Source of the DNA: Tychonema sp. LEGE 07203
GTDB taxonomy: Bacteria; Cyanobacteriota; Cyanobacteriia; Cyanobacteriales; Microcoleaceae
Direction: 5' to 3'
NCBI RefSeq assembly: GCF_015207285.1
Contig: NZ_JADEXD010000058.1
Span: 1 to 34,088, forward strand
Length of the DNA: 34,088 nucleotides
Of the stretch, positions 15,592 to 23,433 are shown piece after piece. Every line of letters starts with the position of its first letter. Within the stretch, counting starts at the first letter, position 1. Below the pieces are notes generated by a model. It made no database searches and was not told where the DNA came from. It saw only the letters and a program-made list of their open reading frames with translations. The position numbers were made by a program, and so were the translations under genes.

Positions 15592-16911
15592 TTAACTTGC
15601 ATACCAGATAGATTCAACGGTTTGAGCGATCGCACTCGCCGAAGTTTCCCCATTTTGCACCGATTCTGCGTCGATCGCAACTGTAACGTGACCGAGTTTC
15701 CGGCCCGGACGCGATAGTTTCTTACCATACCAATGTACAAAAGCACCGCTGATTTGTGCCAGTTGTTTTCGTTTTTCTAAATAATCTGACTCGGCCGACT
15801 CGTAGCCGAGCAAATTTACCATCACAGCACCTGCACATTTCAGCTCGCAATTGCCTAAAGGCAGTTGACAAACGGCGCGCAAATGCTGTTCAAATTGTGA
15901 AGTTTCGCAAGCGTCTATAGTAAAATGTCCCGAATTGTGGGTGCGGGGGGCAATTTCGTTGACTAACAGTTTATTGTCGGCGGTTAAAAATAATTCTATG
16001 CCGAATACGCCGACAGCTTCCAAGCTGTTGAGGAGGGTGCGGGCGATCGCCTCAGCCTCATTTTTGACATCTAAACTAATATCCGCAGGTGCGATGACGA
16101 GGCGGCAAACCTGATTTTGCTGTTGGGTTTCGACGATCGGGTAAATTGCAATGGAGCCAGTTGCCGATCGAGCGGCGATCGCAGCTAACTCGCGATCGAA
16201 CGGCACAAACTCTTCCACTAACAAAGACTGACCTTTGAGCTTAGCACTAATTGACTCAAAACTCTCCCGATCCTTGACAATAAAAGTACCTTGGCCGTCA
16301 TAACCGTGGCGGCGGACTTTGACGACAAAGGGAAAGTCGATCGCCCCAATATCCGAGTCTCGTTCCACCCGCGCGCTGTCGGAAACAGAAATTGCCGGAT
16401 TCTCGATCTGGGCATCTGGGCATCCGATCCCCTCTCCTGCAGCCCGCGAATCCATCTGCTTTTCCTGAGATTCTCCCCGCAAATCTAGGTGCAAAGAAGC
16501 CAGATCCTCGATCGCCCAAAACCTCGGAGTTGGCAAACCTAAATCTTTTAAATAACAGCGCTGCACGTACTTGTCCAACAAAGGAGAAAGTGACGACAAA
16601 CTAGGCAAAAACAACACACCTTGCTGTTCTAAAACCTGCAAACCATCCAAATCCACAAACTCATTTTCAAAAGTAATAACATCGCAGCTATCCGCCAAAT
16701 GAGCCGTAGCCAAAACATCATCAACAGCCGCCAAAACAGCACCAGCAGCCACAGAAACAGCCGGGTCATTAGCATCGGGAGTTTGCACTACCAATTCGAC
16801 ACCGAGCGCCCCAGCAGCATCTCCCATCATCGCAGCTAGCTGGCCGCCGCCGACAACGCCCACCCGCTTAAATTTTGTCGGCGAACTCACAGCGGTTAGA
16901 TTTGATTTCAT
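15592..16911 (-). CDS. purK: N5-carboxyaminoimidazole ribonucleotide synthase
   Basis: 439 residues. PurK uses ATP and bicarbonate to carboxylate aminoimidazole ribonucleotide in purine synthesis. The N-terminal biotin-carboxylase-like fold opens with VGVVGGGQLAAMM (about 17-29). The ATP-grasp core includes RHGYDGQGTF (about 201-210), and the C-terminal part has LLVNEIAPRTHNSGHFTIDA with the metal and substrate residues. It is longer than usual (about 355-400) because of an extra polar segment at about 139-188, between the central domain entry and the DFPFVVKVRRHGYDG strand. The ATG yields a ten-residue leader before the fold. The probable 6S RNA lies directly downstream, and purD is divergent across about 315 bases. 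Confidence 0.93.
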   Translation of the reverse strand: MKSNLTAVSSPTKFKRVGVVGGGQLAAMMGDAAGALGVELVVQTPDANDPAVSVAAGAVLAAVDDVLATAHLADSCDVITFENEFVDLDGLQVLEQQGVLFLPSLSSLSPLLDKYVQRCYLKDLGLPTPRFWAIEDLASLHLDLRGESQEKQMDSRAAGEGIGCPDAQIENPAISVSDSARVERDSDIGAIDFPFVVKVRRHGYDGQGTFIVKDRESFESISAKLKGQSLLVEEFVPFDRELAAIAARSATGSIAIYPIVETQQQNQVCRLVIAPADISLDVKNEAEAIARTLLNSLEAVGVFGIELFLTADNKLLVNEIAPRTHNSGHFTIDACETSQFEQHLRAVCQLPLGNCELKCAGAVMVNLLGYESAESDYLEKRKQLAQISGAFVHWYGKKLSRPGRKLGHVTVAIDAESVQNGETSASAIAQTVESIWYAS

Positions 16912-16978
16912 GTGAGTAACATTAATTGTGTCAACCTGACTATTTTATCGCGATTTGTCCCCAAGCGAATTACATTAA

Positions 16979-17134
16979 CTAAACATTGAAAAGCCAGAAA
17001 AAAGTTTTAATTACCCGATTTAATCGGGGACGAAAGTCTTTCAATATTGCACGAACCCAGTCGCCCCAAACCAGCAGTTGAGCCGCAGCCATCCAGAAAA
17101 GTGCCGCATCTAGCAATTCCGCAGCGCCAAGCAT
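16979..17134 (-). CDS. Possible small hydrophobic protein upstream of purK
   Basis: A frame of 51 codons from ATG at 17134 to TAG at 16979 reads MLGAAELLDAALFWMAAAQL then VWGDWVRAILKDFRPRLNRV and a hydrophobic end (FFWLFNV). It looks protein-like: one amphipathic or membrane helix followed by a basic segment. The same frame stays open upstream to about 17205 (WFSEYLIFSVFIRLSAFCSA), also protein-like, but that part has no ATG, GTG or TTG. No Shine-Dalgarno precedes 17134. It could be a real small protein starting at ATG or at a rare codon, or the decayed remains of a gene that lost its start. It ends 67 bases before purK, on the same strand. Confidence 0.45.
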   Translation of the reverse strand: MLGAAELLDAALFWMAAAQLLVWGDWVRAILKDFRPRLNRVIKTFFWLFNV

Positions 17135-17226
17135 GGCATAATTGACAGCACTGCAAAAAGCAGAGAGACGGATAAAAACACTGAAAATCAGATATTCAGA
17201 GAACCAAATTTATAGGTGAGGATACT

Positions 17227-18510
17227 GTGAAAGTTTTGGTTGTGGGGAACGGAGGTCGCGAACACGCGATCGCAAAAAAACTGCTAGAATCTACGCGGGT
17301 TAAACAAGTCTTCTGCGTACCGGGCAACGGCGGCACAGCTACCACCAAAGGCTGTCAAAATCTGTCGCTCAACATCGACGACTTCCAAGGCATCGAACGC
17401 TTTGTCATGGTCAACAACATCGGATTAGTGATCGTCGGGCCCGAATTGCCCTTATCGCTAGGCATCGTTGACTACTTCCAACAGAAAAAACTGATGATTT
17501 TTGGCCCCACCAAAGCCGGTGCCCAAATTGAATCCAGCAAATCCTGGGCCAAACAATTGATGCTCGAAGCAGGCATCCCCACGCCCAAAGCTGCTGTATT
17601 TACAAACGCAGAAGCAGCCAAAGCCTACGTTTTGGAGCAAGGAATTCCCACAGTCATCAAAGCAGACGGACTCGCATCAGGCAAAGGAGTCACCGTTGCC
17701 ACTACCGTCAAAATGGCTCACAGCGCCATCAACACCATTTTTCGCGGCGAATTCGGCACCGATAACATCCGAGTCGTTGTCGAAGAATTTATAACAGGTC
17801 AAGAAGTCTCGATTCTCGCCCTCACCGACGGGATTGCAGTAGAACCGCTGCTGCCGGCCCAAGACCACAAAGCCATTGGCGAAGGCGACAAGGGAGCCAA
17901 CACCGGCGGTATGGGAGCCTACGCCCCAGCCCCAATTGTCACCCCGGAACTCATGGAAAGGATTCAAGCAGAAATTCTCGAACCCACCCTCGCAGCGCTG
18001 CAAAAACGCAAAATCGACTACCGGGGCGTTCTCTACGCAGGTTTAATGATTACCCCCGAAGGAGAACCCCAAGTCTTAGAATTTAACTGCCGCTTCGGAG
18101 ATCCCGAAACTCAAGCGGTTTTGTCCCTGCTGGAAACTCCTCTGGAAGATTTGGTGCTGGCTTGTTGTCAGCAGCGTCTCGGTGAATATTCCAACATTCG
18201 CTGGAAGTCGGGGGCTTCTGTGTGCGTAGTTTTGGCTTCGGGGGGCTATCCTGGAAGTTACCAAAAAGGCAAAGTTATTACAGGTATCGAGGAAGCTGAA
18301 GCCAAAGGTGCAGAAGTGTTTCATGCCGGCACTCAGTTGAAGCAGCAGCAGTTAGTTACCGAGGGCGGCCGCGTTTTGGGGGTGACTGCGGCGGGGGAAA
18401 CTTTGGAACAAGCTATAAACAAAGCTTACACTGCAGTTGATTGCATCGAATTTGAAGGGGTATACTGTCGCCGCGACATCGGCCGTCGAGCACTGGACTC
18501 TCAAAATTAG
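17227..18510 (+). CDS. purD: Phosphoribosylamine-glycine ligase (GAR synthetase)
   Basis: 427 residues. PurD joins glycine to phosphoribosylamine with ATP, step two of purine synthesis. The N-terminus MKVLVVGNGGREHAIAKKL is diagnostic. The ATP-grasp core is visible in VIKADGLASGKGVTVA (about 139-154), the glycine-rich loop KGANTGGMGAYAP (about 221-233) and the metal-binding LEFNCRFGDPETQA (about 283-296). Length is standard. The start is GTG, preceded by GGTGAGGATACT, an acceptable ribosome binding site. It is divergent from purK, so two purine genes share one intergenic region. Confidence 0.97.
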   Translation: MKVLVVGNGGREHAIAKKLLESTRVKQVFCVPGNGGTATTKGCQNLSLNIDDFQGIERFVMVNNIGLVIVGPELPLSLGIVDYFQQKKLMIFGPTKAGAQIESSKSWAKQLMLEAGIPTPKAAVFTNAEAAKAYVLEQGIPTVIKADGLASGKGVTVATTVKMAHSAINTIFRGEFGTDNIRVVVEEFITGQEVSILALTDGIAVEPLLPAQDHKAIGEGDKGANTGGMGAYAPAPIVTPELMERIQAEILEPTLAALQKRKIDYRGVLYAGLMITPEGEPQVLEFNCRFGDPETQAVLSLLETPLEDLVLACCQQRLGEYSNIRWKSGASVCVVLASGGYPGSYQKGKVITGIEEAEAKGAEVFHAGTQLKQQQLVTEGGRVLGVTAAGETLEQAINKAYTAVDCIEFEGVYCRRDIGRRALDSQN

Positions 18511-18846
18511 GAATGGCGCGACCGTCACCGGCAAGCCAAGCATTCTTCAAGTAGAAGTGTAACAATGAAGTTTGGTGTCTCTGCGCTGGCGGTAGCGGAC
18601 GGGTAGCTGCTGAAAATTCGATCGACCAAAAACTCTATGGGAGCAAATCTACCTAATTAAACGTAAAATATCGATCGCTAAAAAGATTGCTCTGTATATC
18701 TTATTCCTTTTTACCTTCTTGCCCGATCGCTAATGACCCATGACCCATGACGGAAAGCGAGCGGGGACGCTCGCACTACTAATGACTGTTGACTGTTAAC
18801 TGTTAACTGTTAACTGTTAACTGTTAACTGTTAACTGATGACTACT

Positions 18847-18954
18847 GATATCAAATCCGGTAGCATCGTCCTGTATTCATCTCTGTATTCTCTCCCTCTG
18901 CGTTCTCTGCGCCCTAGTCAGGTTAAATCATTCCGATGCAACCGGAAACGATAT
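18847..18954. mobile_element. MITE-like inverted-repeat element inside a heptamer array
   Basis: It begins GATATCAAATCCGGTAGCAT and ends CATTCCGATGCAACCGGAAACGATAT (shown only in part: CGGAAACGATAT). The ends are imperfect inverted repeats of about 30 bases. GACTACTGA-type heptamers lie on both sides, so the element looks inserted into, or bordered by, the array. A second copy lies at 27217-27323 and a right half at 9332-9361. Confidence 0.6.
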
Positions 18955-19057
18955 GACTACTGACTACTGACTACTGACTACTGACTACTGACTACTGACT
19001 ACTGACTACTAACTACTGACTACTAACTACTGACTACTGACTACTAACTACTGACTT
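18955..19057. repeat. Heptamer array (GACTACT / AACTACT)
   Basis: About fourteen units of TGACTAC with a few TAACTAC variants, ending about 35 bases before the nblS start codon. It directly follows the inverted-repeat element. A shorter GTTAACT array lies on the other side of that element at 18782-18838. Confidence 0.9.
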
Positions 19058-19094
19058 AATTTTGCTTTTAATATTAAACTGGTGAACTGGTAAA

Positions 19095-21290
19095 ATGCTG
19101 GCCATACTAAACAAAATCGGAGAAATTATTGCCCGCTGGTGGTCGGATTTTACCCTCCAGACTCGCCTGATGGCCGCTGCTACCCTCGTAGTTTCGTTAA
19201 TTATGAGCGGCCTGACATTCTGGGCCGTGAATACTATCCAGCAAGATGCTCGACTTAACGATACCCGCTACGGCCGCGACCTCGGCTTGCTGTTATCGGC
19301 AAATGTCGCGCCGCTGATTGCGAAAAACGATCGCTCGGAAGTCGCTCGCTTTTCCCGCCAATTTTACAGCAGCACCTCCAGCGTCCGCTATATGCTCTAC
19401 GCCGACGAAGCAGGAGATATTTTTCTGGGGATACCTTTCTCGGAAGCGGAGGTGGAAACTTCCCTAACATTGCGCCGCCAAATTAAACTTCCCGATAATT
19501 TTATCGCCGACATTGAGGCGAGAAATTTAACTTCTGTGCCTTTGGTGCGGCAGCATTTGACCCCCGACGGAGAAGTTACCGACGTATTTGTGCCGCTAAT
19601 TCACGAAGATAAATATTTGGGGATTTTGGCGATCGGCATTAACCCAAATCCTGCAGCAGTTATCTCTTCAAATCTGACGAGAGATGTCACTTTAGCAGTA
19701 TTTGTCACCATTTGGGTGATGGTGATTTTGGGCGCTGTATTTAATGCCCTGACAATTACTCAGCCGATCAAACAATTAGTTTTTGGGGTCAAAAACATCG
19801 CCAGCGGCAACTTCAAGCAGCGAGTTGACCTGCCCTTGGGAGGAGAATTGGGCGAGTTGATTGGCAGTTTTAACGAGATGGCGGAAAAACTCGAAAGTTA
19901 TGAAGAACAAAATATTGAAGAACTGACAGCGGAAAAAGCCAAGTTAGAAACTTTGGTTTCCACTATTGCTGACGGGGCACTGTTGCTGGATGCGAACTTG
20001 CAGGTAATTTTAGTCAATCCGACGGGCCGGCGAATTTTTGGATGGGAAGGTAAAAATGCGATCGGAATTAACGTCATCAATATTTTACCTGCAGAAGTGC
20101 AGCGCGAGTTGGCAAGACCTCTCCACGAAATAGCTGCAGGCGATCGCGAAGGTGGCGAATTTCGGATTTCTCTAAAGGAACCAGTCAACCGTACCATGCG
20201 GATTGTTTTAACTACTGTGATTCTCCACAAAGCCCCAGGCTCCGAACCGCTGTGCAAAAGCTGCATCCGCGACGAGGAAAATACCTGTACCGAGTCGCAG
20301 CGCCCGATCGCAGTAGAATGTACATTCTACGAGGAAACCTCCAAGCACCAAGGTTCGGGACAGTACCGAGAAAGTCTCAAAGGTATCGCCATGACAGTGC
20401 AGGACATCACTCGCGAAGTAGAACTAAATGAGGCTAAAAGCAATTTTATCAGCAATGTTTCTCACGAATTGAGAACGCCTTTATTTAATATCAAATCTTT
20501 TATTGAAACTCTCTACGAGTACGGAGAAGACCTGCAAGAAAGCGAGCGCCGGGAATTCCTAGAAATTGCCAATCGAGAAACCGATCGCCTCACCCGCTTA
20601 GTCAACGACGTGTTAGACTTGTCGCGCCTGGAATCCTGCCGAATCTATCAATTAGACGCGGTTGACCTGCCGCAAGCCGTGGAACAAACCCTGCGGACTT
20701 ATCAGTTAAATGCCAAGGATAAAGGCATCGAATTAGAGCAACAAGTTGACCCATATTTGCCACCCGCTTTAGGTCATTACGATTTGCTGCTGCAAGTATT
20801 TGCAAATTTAGTAGGAAATGCCTTAAAATTTACCGAGGCTGGCGGCAAAGTGGCAATCCGAGCGTATTTAGTAGAGTCGCAGGAGGCAACCCACAAAGAC
20901 GGCGCATCCGCAAACCACAACTTGTCACCGGATTCCAAACATTTTCCGGTAGTGCGAATCGAAATTTCTGATACTGGCATTGGTATAGATGCCGAAGACC
21001 AACAAGCAATTTTTGAGCGCTTTTTCCGGGTAGAAAACCGAGTTCACACTTTAGAAGGAACGGGATTAGGTCTTTCGATTGTCCGAAACATTATTGACAA
21101 GCACCACACTAAAATTAATTTAGTTAGCGAAGTTAATGTGGGTACGACTTTCTGGTTTGACTTGGCAGTTTATCAGCCGAGACAAACTGTAGACATGGAA
21201 GATTCTTGGCCGGTGGAAGCAAAGGTGGAGACTGAAACAATTTCGAGTCATGTTATATCGATTCCGGTTGCACCGTCAGGTGATTGTTGA
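19095..21290 (+). CDS. nblS: Sensor histidine kinase NblS (Hik33/DspA type)
   Basis: 731 residues. NblS/Hik33 is a conserved cyanobacterial membrane kinase controlling high-light, nutrient-stress and cold responses, including phycobilisome breakdown. Domains: membrane helix 1 (about 26-45), an extracytoplasmic sensor region (about 46-195), helix 2 (about 198-219), HAMP (about 220-272), PAS (about 285-440), HisKA with phosphoacceptor H457 in SNVSHELRTPLFNIKSF, and the HATPase domain with N-box (LVGNALKF), DTGIGI, FERFFR and GTGLGLS motifs. Length and order match the family. A cluster of cysteines (C387, C390, C398, C409) sits in the PAS region. The start codon follows about 35 bases after a heptamer array. 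The cognate regulator is not in the window. Confidence 0.93.
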   Translation: MLAILNKIGEIIARWWSDFTLQTRLMAAATLVVSLIMSGLTFWAVNTIQQDARLNDTRYGRDLGLLLSANVAPLIAKNDRSEVARFSRQFYSSTSSVRYMLYADEAGDIFLGIPFSEAEVETSLTLRRQIKLPDNFIADIEARNLTSVPLVRQHLTPDGEVTDVFVPLIHEDKYLGILAIGINPNPAAVISSNLTRDVTLAVFVTIWVMVILGAVFNALTITQPIKQLVFGVKNIASGNFKQRVDLPLGGELGELIGSFNEMAEKLESYEEQNIEELTAEKAKLETLVSTIADGALLLDANLQVILVNPTGRRIFGWEGKNAIGINVINILPAEVQRELARPLHEIAAGDREGGEFRISLKEPVNRTMRIVLTTVILHKAPGSEPLCKSCIRDEENTCTESQRPIAVECTFYEETSKHQGSGQYRESLKGIAMTVQDITREVELNEAKSNFISNVSHELRTPLFNIKSFIETLYEYGEDLQESERREFLEIANRETDRLTRLVNDVLDLSRLESCRIYQLDAVDLPQAVEQTLRTYQLNAKDKGIELEQQVDPYLPPALGHYDLLLQVFANLVGNALKFTEAGGKVAIRAYLVESQEATHKDGASANHNLSPDSKHFPVVRIEISDTGIGIDAEDQQAIFERFFRVENRVHTLEGTGLGLSIVRNIIDKHHTKINLVSEVNVGTTFWFDLAVYQPRQTVDMEDSWPVEAKVETETISSHVISIPVAPSGDC

Positions 21291-21377
21291 CGGTTGACGG
21301 TTGACTGTTGATAGTAATATTGTTTCCCGTTGATTAGGAATCAAGAATAAAATAAATTAGTTAGATTGGGGTTTTTC

Positions 21378-21455
21378 AACCGCAGATATCAGCCGATGAA
21401 CACAGATGAACGCCGATGGGATTTTATCATTGTTTGTCGGCGTTTATCTGCGGTT
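21378..21455. repeat. Palindromic element (ATCTGCGG family), 78 bp
   Basis: AACCGCAGAT (21378-21387) is perfectly inverted at 21446-21455 (ATCTGCGGTT), and AACGCCGA pairs with TCGGCGTT inside. It lies between the convergent nblS and rps1 genes, where it may act as a bidirectional transcript barrier; that role is inference. Confidence 0.75.
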
Positions 21456-21507
21456 AAACCCACATTCCTATAGTTTCCGGTAGATGGGGTTCTAATTATG
21501 TCAAGAC

Positions 21508-22407
21508 TTAAGAAAGAGTTTTTCGAGCGCGTTCCGATCGCTCTTCTGCAGTATCCATCACATCAGCCATTTTATCCACCATTTCCCCTGGGTAATTTTC
21601 CAGTACCCGAGTAGAAAGTGAAATCCTGCCCCTGCCTTCATCGAGGTCAACCACCAGCGCTTTCAGGGGTTGACCGGGAGCAAAGAGTTGGGCAAGGTTA
21701 TCAATATATTTTTGGCTGACTTGCTTGATGTGCAGCAAACCGCTAACTCCTTCCAAGTCTACAAACACGCCAAAAGGCTTGATGCTGCTGACTTTTCCTT
21801 CTACCAACTGACCGATTTGCAACTGACTGAAGGCATTCGATTGAGTTGCCATCCGCTGGGAAAGTACGAGTTTTTCTCGTTCGCGATCGACTTCCAAGAA
21901 ATTCACGGTCAAAGATTGACCGATCAGCGATTCTATGTTATCGCGTTGGGCTAAGTGCGATCGGGGAATAAAACCGCGCATTCCCTCAACATCCACCGTC
22001 ACGCCGCCTTTATTCGCCCCAGAAACCCGCACCTGAAGCACTTTACCAGTTTCCTGCAAAGCAACTAAATCTTCCCAAGCTTGCTGAATTTGTAACTGTT
22101 TCAGAGACAGAGTAACTTGGCCGTCTGCGTCTTGTTCGCGGATAATTAAAAAGTCCTGTTCCTCGTCTAGCGGAACCACTTCCGACAAATCCGTTACTGT
22201 TCTCAAAGCAGCCTCTTCGATCGGCAAAAAAGCCGAAGACTTGCCGCCAATATCAACATACGCGCCGTTTGAGTCGTACTCGAACACTTTGCCGCGCACC
22301 ACTTGTCCCTTCTGGAACTCGTAATTGTGCTGTTCGAGGGCTTTAGCAAAATCATCCATTGAAAAAGATGCTTTTGCGCTCTGAGAACCTGTAGATTTGG
22401 AATTCAT
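21508..22407 (-). CDS. 30S ribosomal protein S1-like, three S1 domains (Rps1B type)
   Basis: 299 residues with three S1 RNA-binding domains: about 35-105 (GQVVRGKVFEYDSNGAYVDI), about 118-190 (VSGANKGGVTVDVEGMRGFI) and about 205-275 (GQLVEGKVSSIKPFGVFVDL). Cyanobacteria carry short S1 proteins with three domains rather than the six of E. coli, usually two paralogues. The Ser/Lys-rich N-terminus (SKSTGSQSAKASFSMDDF) points to the second type, rps1B, though I cannot exclude rps1A. It would bind mRNA at the ribosome or act as a general RNA binder. The start codon abuts a 7-mer array at 22408, and there is no Shine-Dalgarno. Confidence 0.88.
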   Translation of the reverse strand: MNSKSTGSQSAKASFSMDDFAKALEQHNYEFQKGQVVRGKVFEYDSNGAYVDIGGKSSAFLPIEEAALRTVTDLSEVVPLDEEQDFLIIREQDADGQVTLSLKQLQIQQAWEDLVALQETGKVLQVRVSGANKGGVTVDVEGMRGFIPRSHLAQRDNIESLIGQSLTVNFLEVDREREKLVLSQRMATQSNAFSQLQIGQLVEGKVSSIKPFGVFVDLEGVSGLLHIKQVSQKYIDNLAQLFAPGQPLKALVVDLDEGRGRISLSTRVLENYPGEMVDKMADVMDTAEERSERARKTLS

Positions 22408-22410
22408 GTA

Positions 22411-22568
22411 GTTTAGTTGTCAGTTGTCTGTTGTTAATTGTCTGCTGTTAGTTGTCAGTTGACAGTTGTCAGTTGACAGTTGTCAGTTGACAGTTGTCAG
22501 TTGACAGTTGTCGAAGCAAGAAGGAAGATGTTCCCCCACTCTCCCACTCTCCCACTCTCCCCCTCTCC
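22411..22568. repeat. Heptamer array plus 8-mer array upstream of rps1
   Basis: AGTTGTC/AGTTGAC units run at 22411-22512. After a short unique stretch, CCCACTCT units run at 22534-22568, the complement of the GGGAGAGT unit at 4533-4660. Together they fill nearly all of the rps1-dienelactone hydrolase interval. Confidence 0.9.
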
Positions 22569-22590
22569 CCTCTCTCTCATCTTCCACTTT

Positions 22591-23337
22591 CTAAGCTGGT
22601 TGAAGTTCGTGTTGAAATAGCTCTTTTACCTGCACCCACGATTCGGCTGCTGCGGTAGCGTCGAAACTGCCGCGATGGTCGCAGAAAAAGCCATGTTCCG
22701 CATTGTACTGGAAAATTTGGTGAGGAATTCTGTGTTTTTCCAATTCTGCGGCAATTTGGTCAACTTGTTCTTTGGGAATGCTGGCATCTCTAGTGCCAAA
22801 AAAGGCGTAGATAGTGCCTTGAATGTCCGCTGTGCGGGCGATCGTGGGAGATCCGCCACCGGGGGTGAGAGTGGCGATACCTGCGCCGTAGAACGAGGCT
22901 GTAGCCTTGATTTCAGGTAAGGTGGCGGCGAGGTAGGCGACGTGCCCGCCAAAACAGAAGCCGATACAGCCAAAGCCTTGTGGTTTGACTGAGGGTAAGG
23001 TTTTGAGGTAATTGATGGTGGCTTGGATGTCGCTGAGGAGCTCGGATGCGGTAGTTTGTTCTTTGTATTCTCTGCCGGTTTGGATATCTTCGGGTGTGTA
23101 GCCGGTTTCAAAGCCGGGGGCTTGGCGCTGGTAAATGGCTGGGGCGATCGCCACATATCCTTCCTTTGCTATTCTGTCAGTAACTTCGCGGATGTGCGAG
23201 TTAACACCAAAGATTTCTTGAATCACGATAACTGCTGGGAATTGCCCTGCTGTGGCGGGTTGGGCTAGGTAAGCGGCGATTTGCAAATCTCCGTTGGGGA
23301 TTGTGACGTTAGCTGTGCGAATTTCTGGGTTTGCCAT
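22591..23337 (-). CDS. Dienelactone hydrolase family protein
   Basis: 248 residues of alpha/beta-hydrolase fold. The nucleophile is C128 in GFCFGGH, with D184 in GTRDASIP and H215 in AEHGFFCD, the Cys-Asp-His triad of dienelactone hydrolases. The N-terminal MANPEIRTANVTIPNGDLQI and VIQEIFGVNSHIREV are also family-typical. Classical members open dienelactone in chlorocatechol breakdown; a cyanobacterial substrate is unknown, and no aromatic degradation genes are near. It follows the helicase gene by 96 bases on the same strand, so the two could be co-transcribed. Confidence 0.92.
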   Translation of the reverse strand: MANPEIRTANVTIPNGDLQIAAYLAQPATAGQFPAVIVIQEIFGVNSHIREVTDRIAKEGYVAIAPAIYQRQAPGFETGYTPEDIQTGREYKEQTTASELLSDIQATINYLKTLPSVKPQGFGCIGFCFGGHVAYLAATLPEIKATASFYGAGIATLTPGGGSPTIARTADIQGTIYAFFGTRDASIPKEQVDQIAAELEKHRIPHQIFQYNAEHGFFCDHRGSFDATAAAESWVQVKELFQHELQPA

Positions 23338-23389
23338 AGGGAGTTTTAGTGCAATCTGATTTCATTTATGAATGAGATTTTTTTTAACG

Positions 23390-23416
23390 AACCGCGCAGG
23401 CTACGCCAACGCGGTT
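23390..23416. repeat. Small GC-rich palindrome between helicase and hydrolase genes
   Basis: AACCGCG (23390-23396) pairs perfectly with CGCGGTT (23410-23416) around the 13-base loop CAGGCTACGCCAA. A run of T precedes it on the plus strand, but neither strand has the stem-then-T order of a terminator. Confidence 0.6.
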
Positions 23417-23433
23417 GGTTCCAAAAATCTATT

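Larger units (their letters stand above)
18511..19094. other. Gene-free region upstream of nblS: unique DNA, arrays and one element
   Basis: 18511-18750 is unique sequence without a convincing gene or terminator. A GC-rich hairpin GCGAGC/GCTCGC lies at 18757-18774. GTTAACT heptamers run at 18782-18838, an inverted-repeat element at 18847-18954, and GACTACT/AACTACT heptamers at 18955-19057. Only about 35 bases separate the last array from the nblS start, so the nblS promoter must lie within or upstream of the arrays. Confidence 0.8.
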
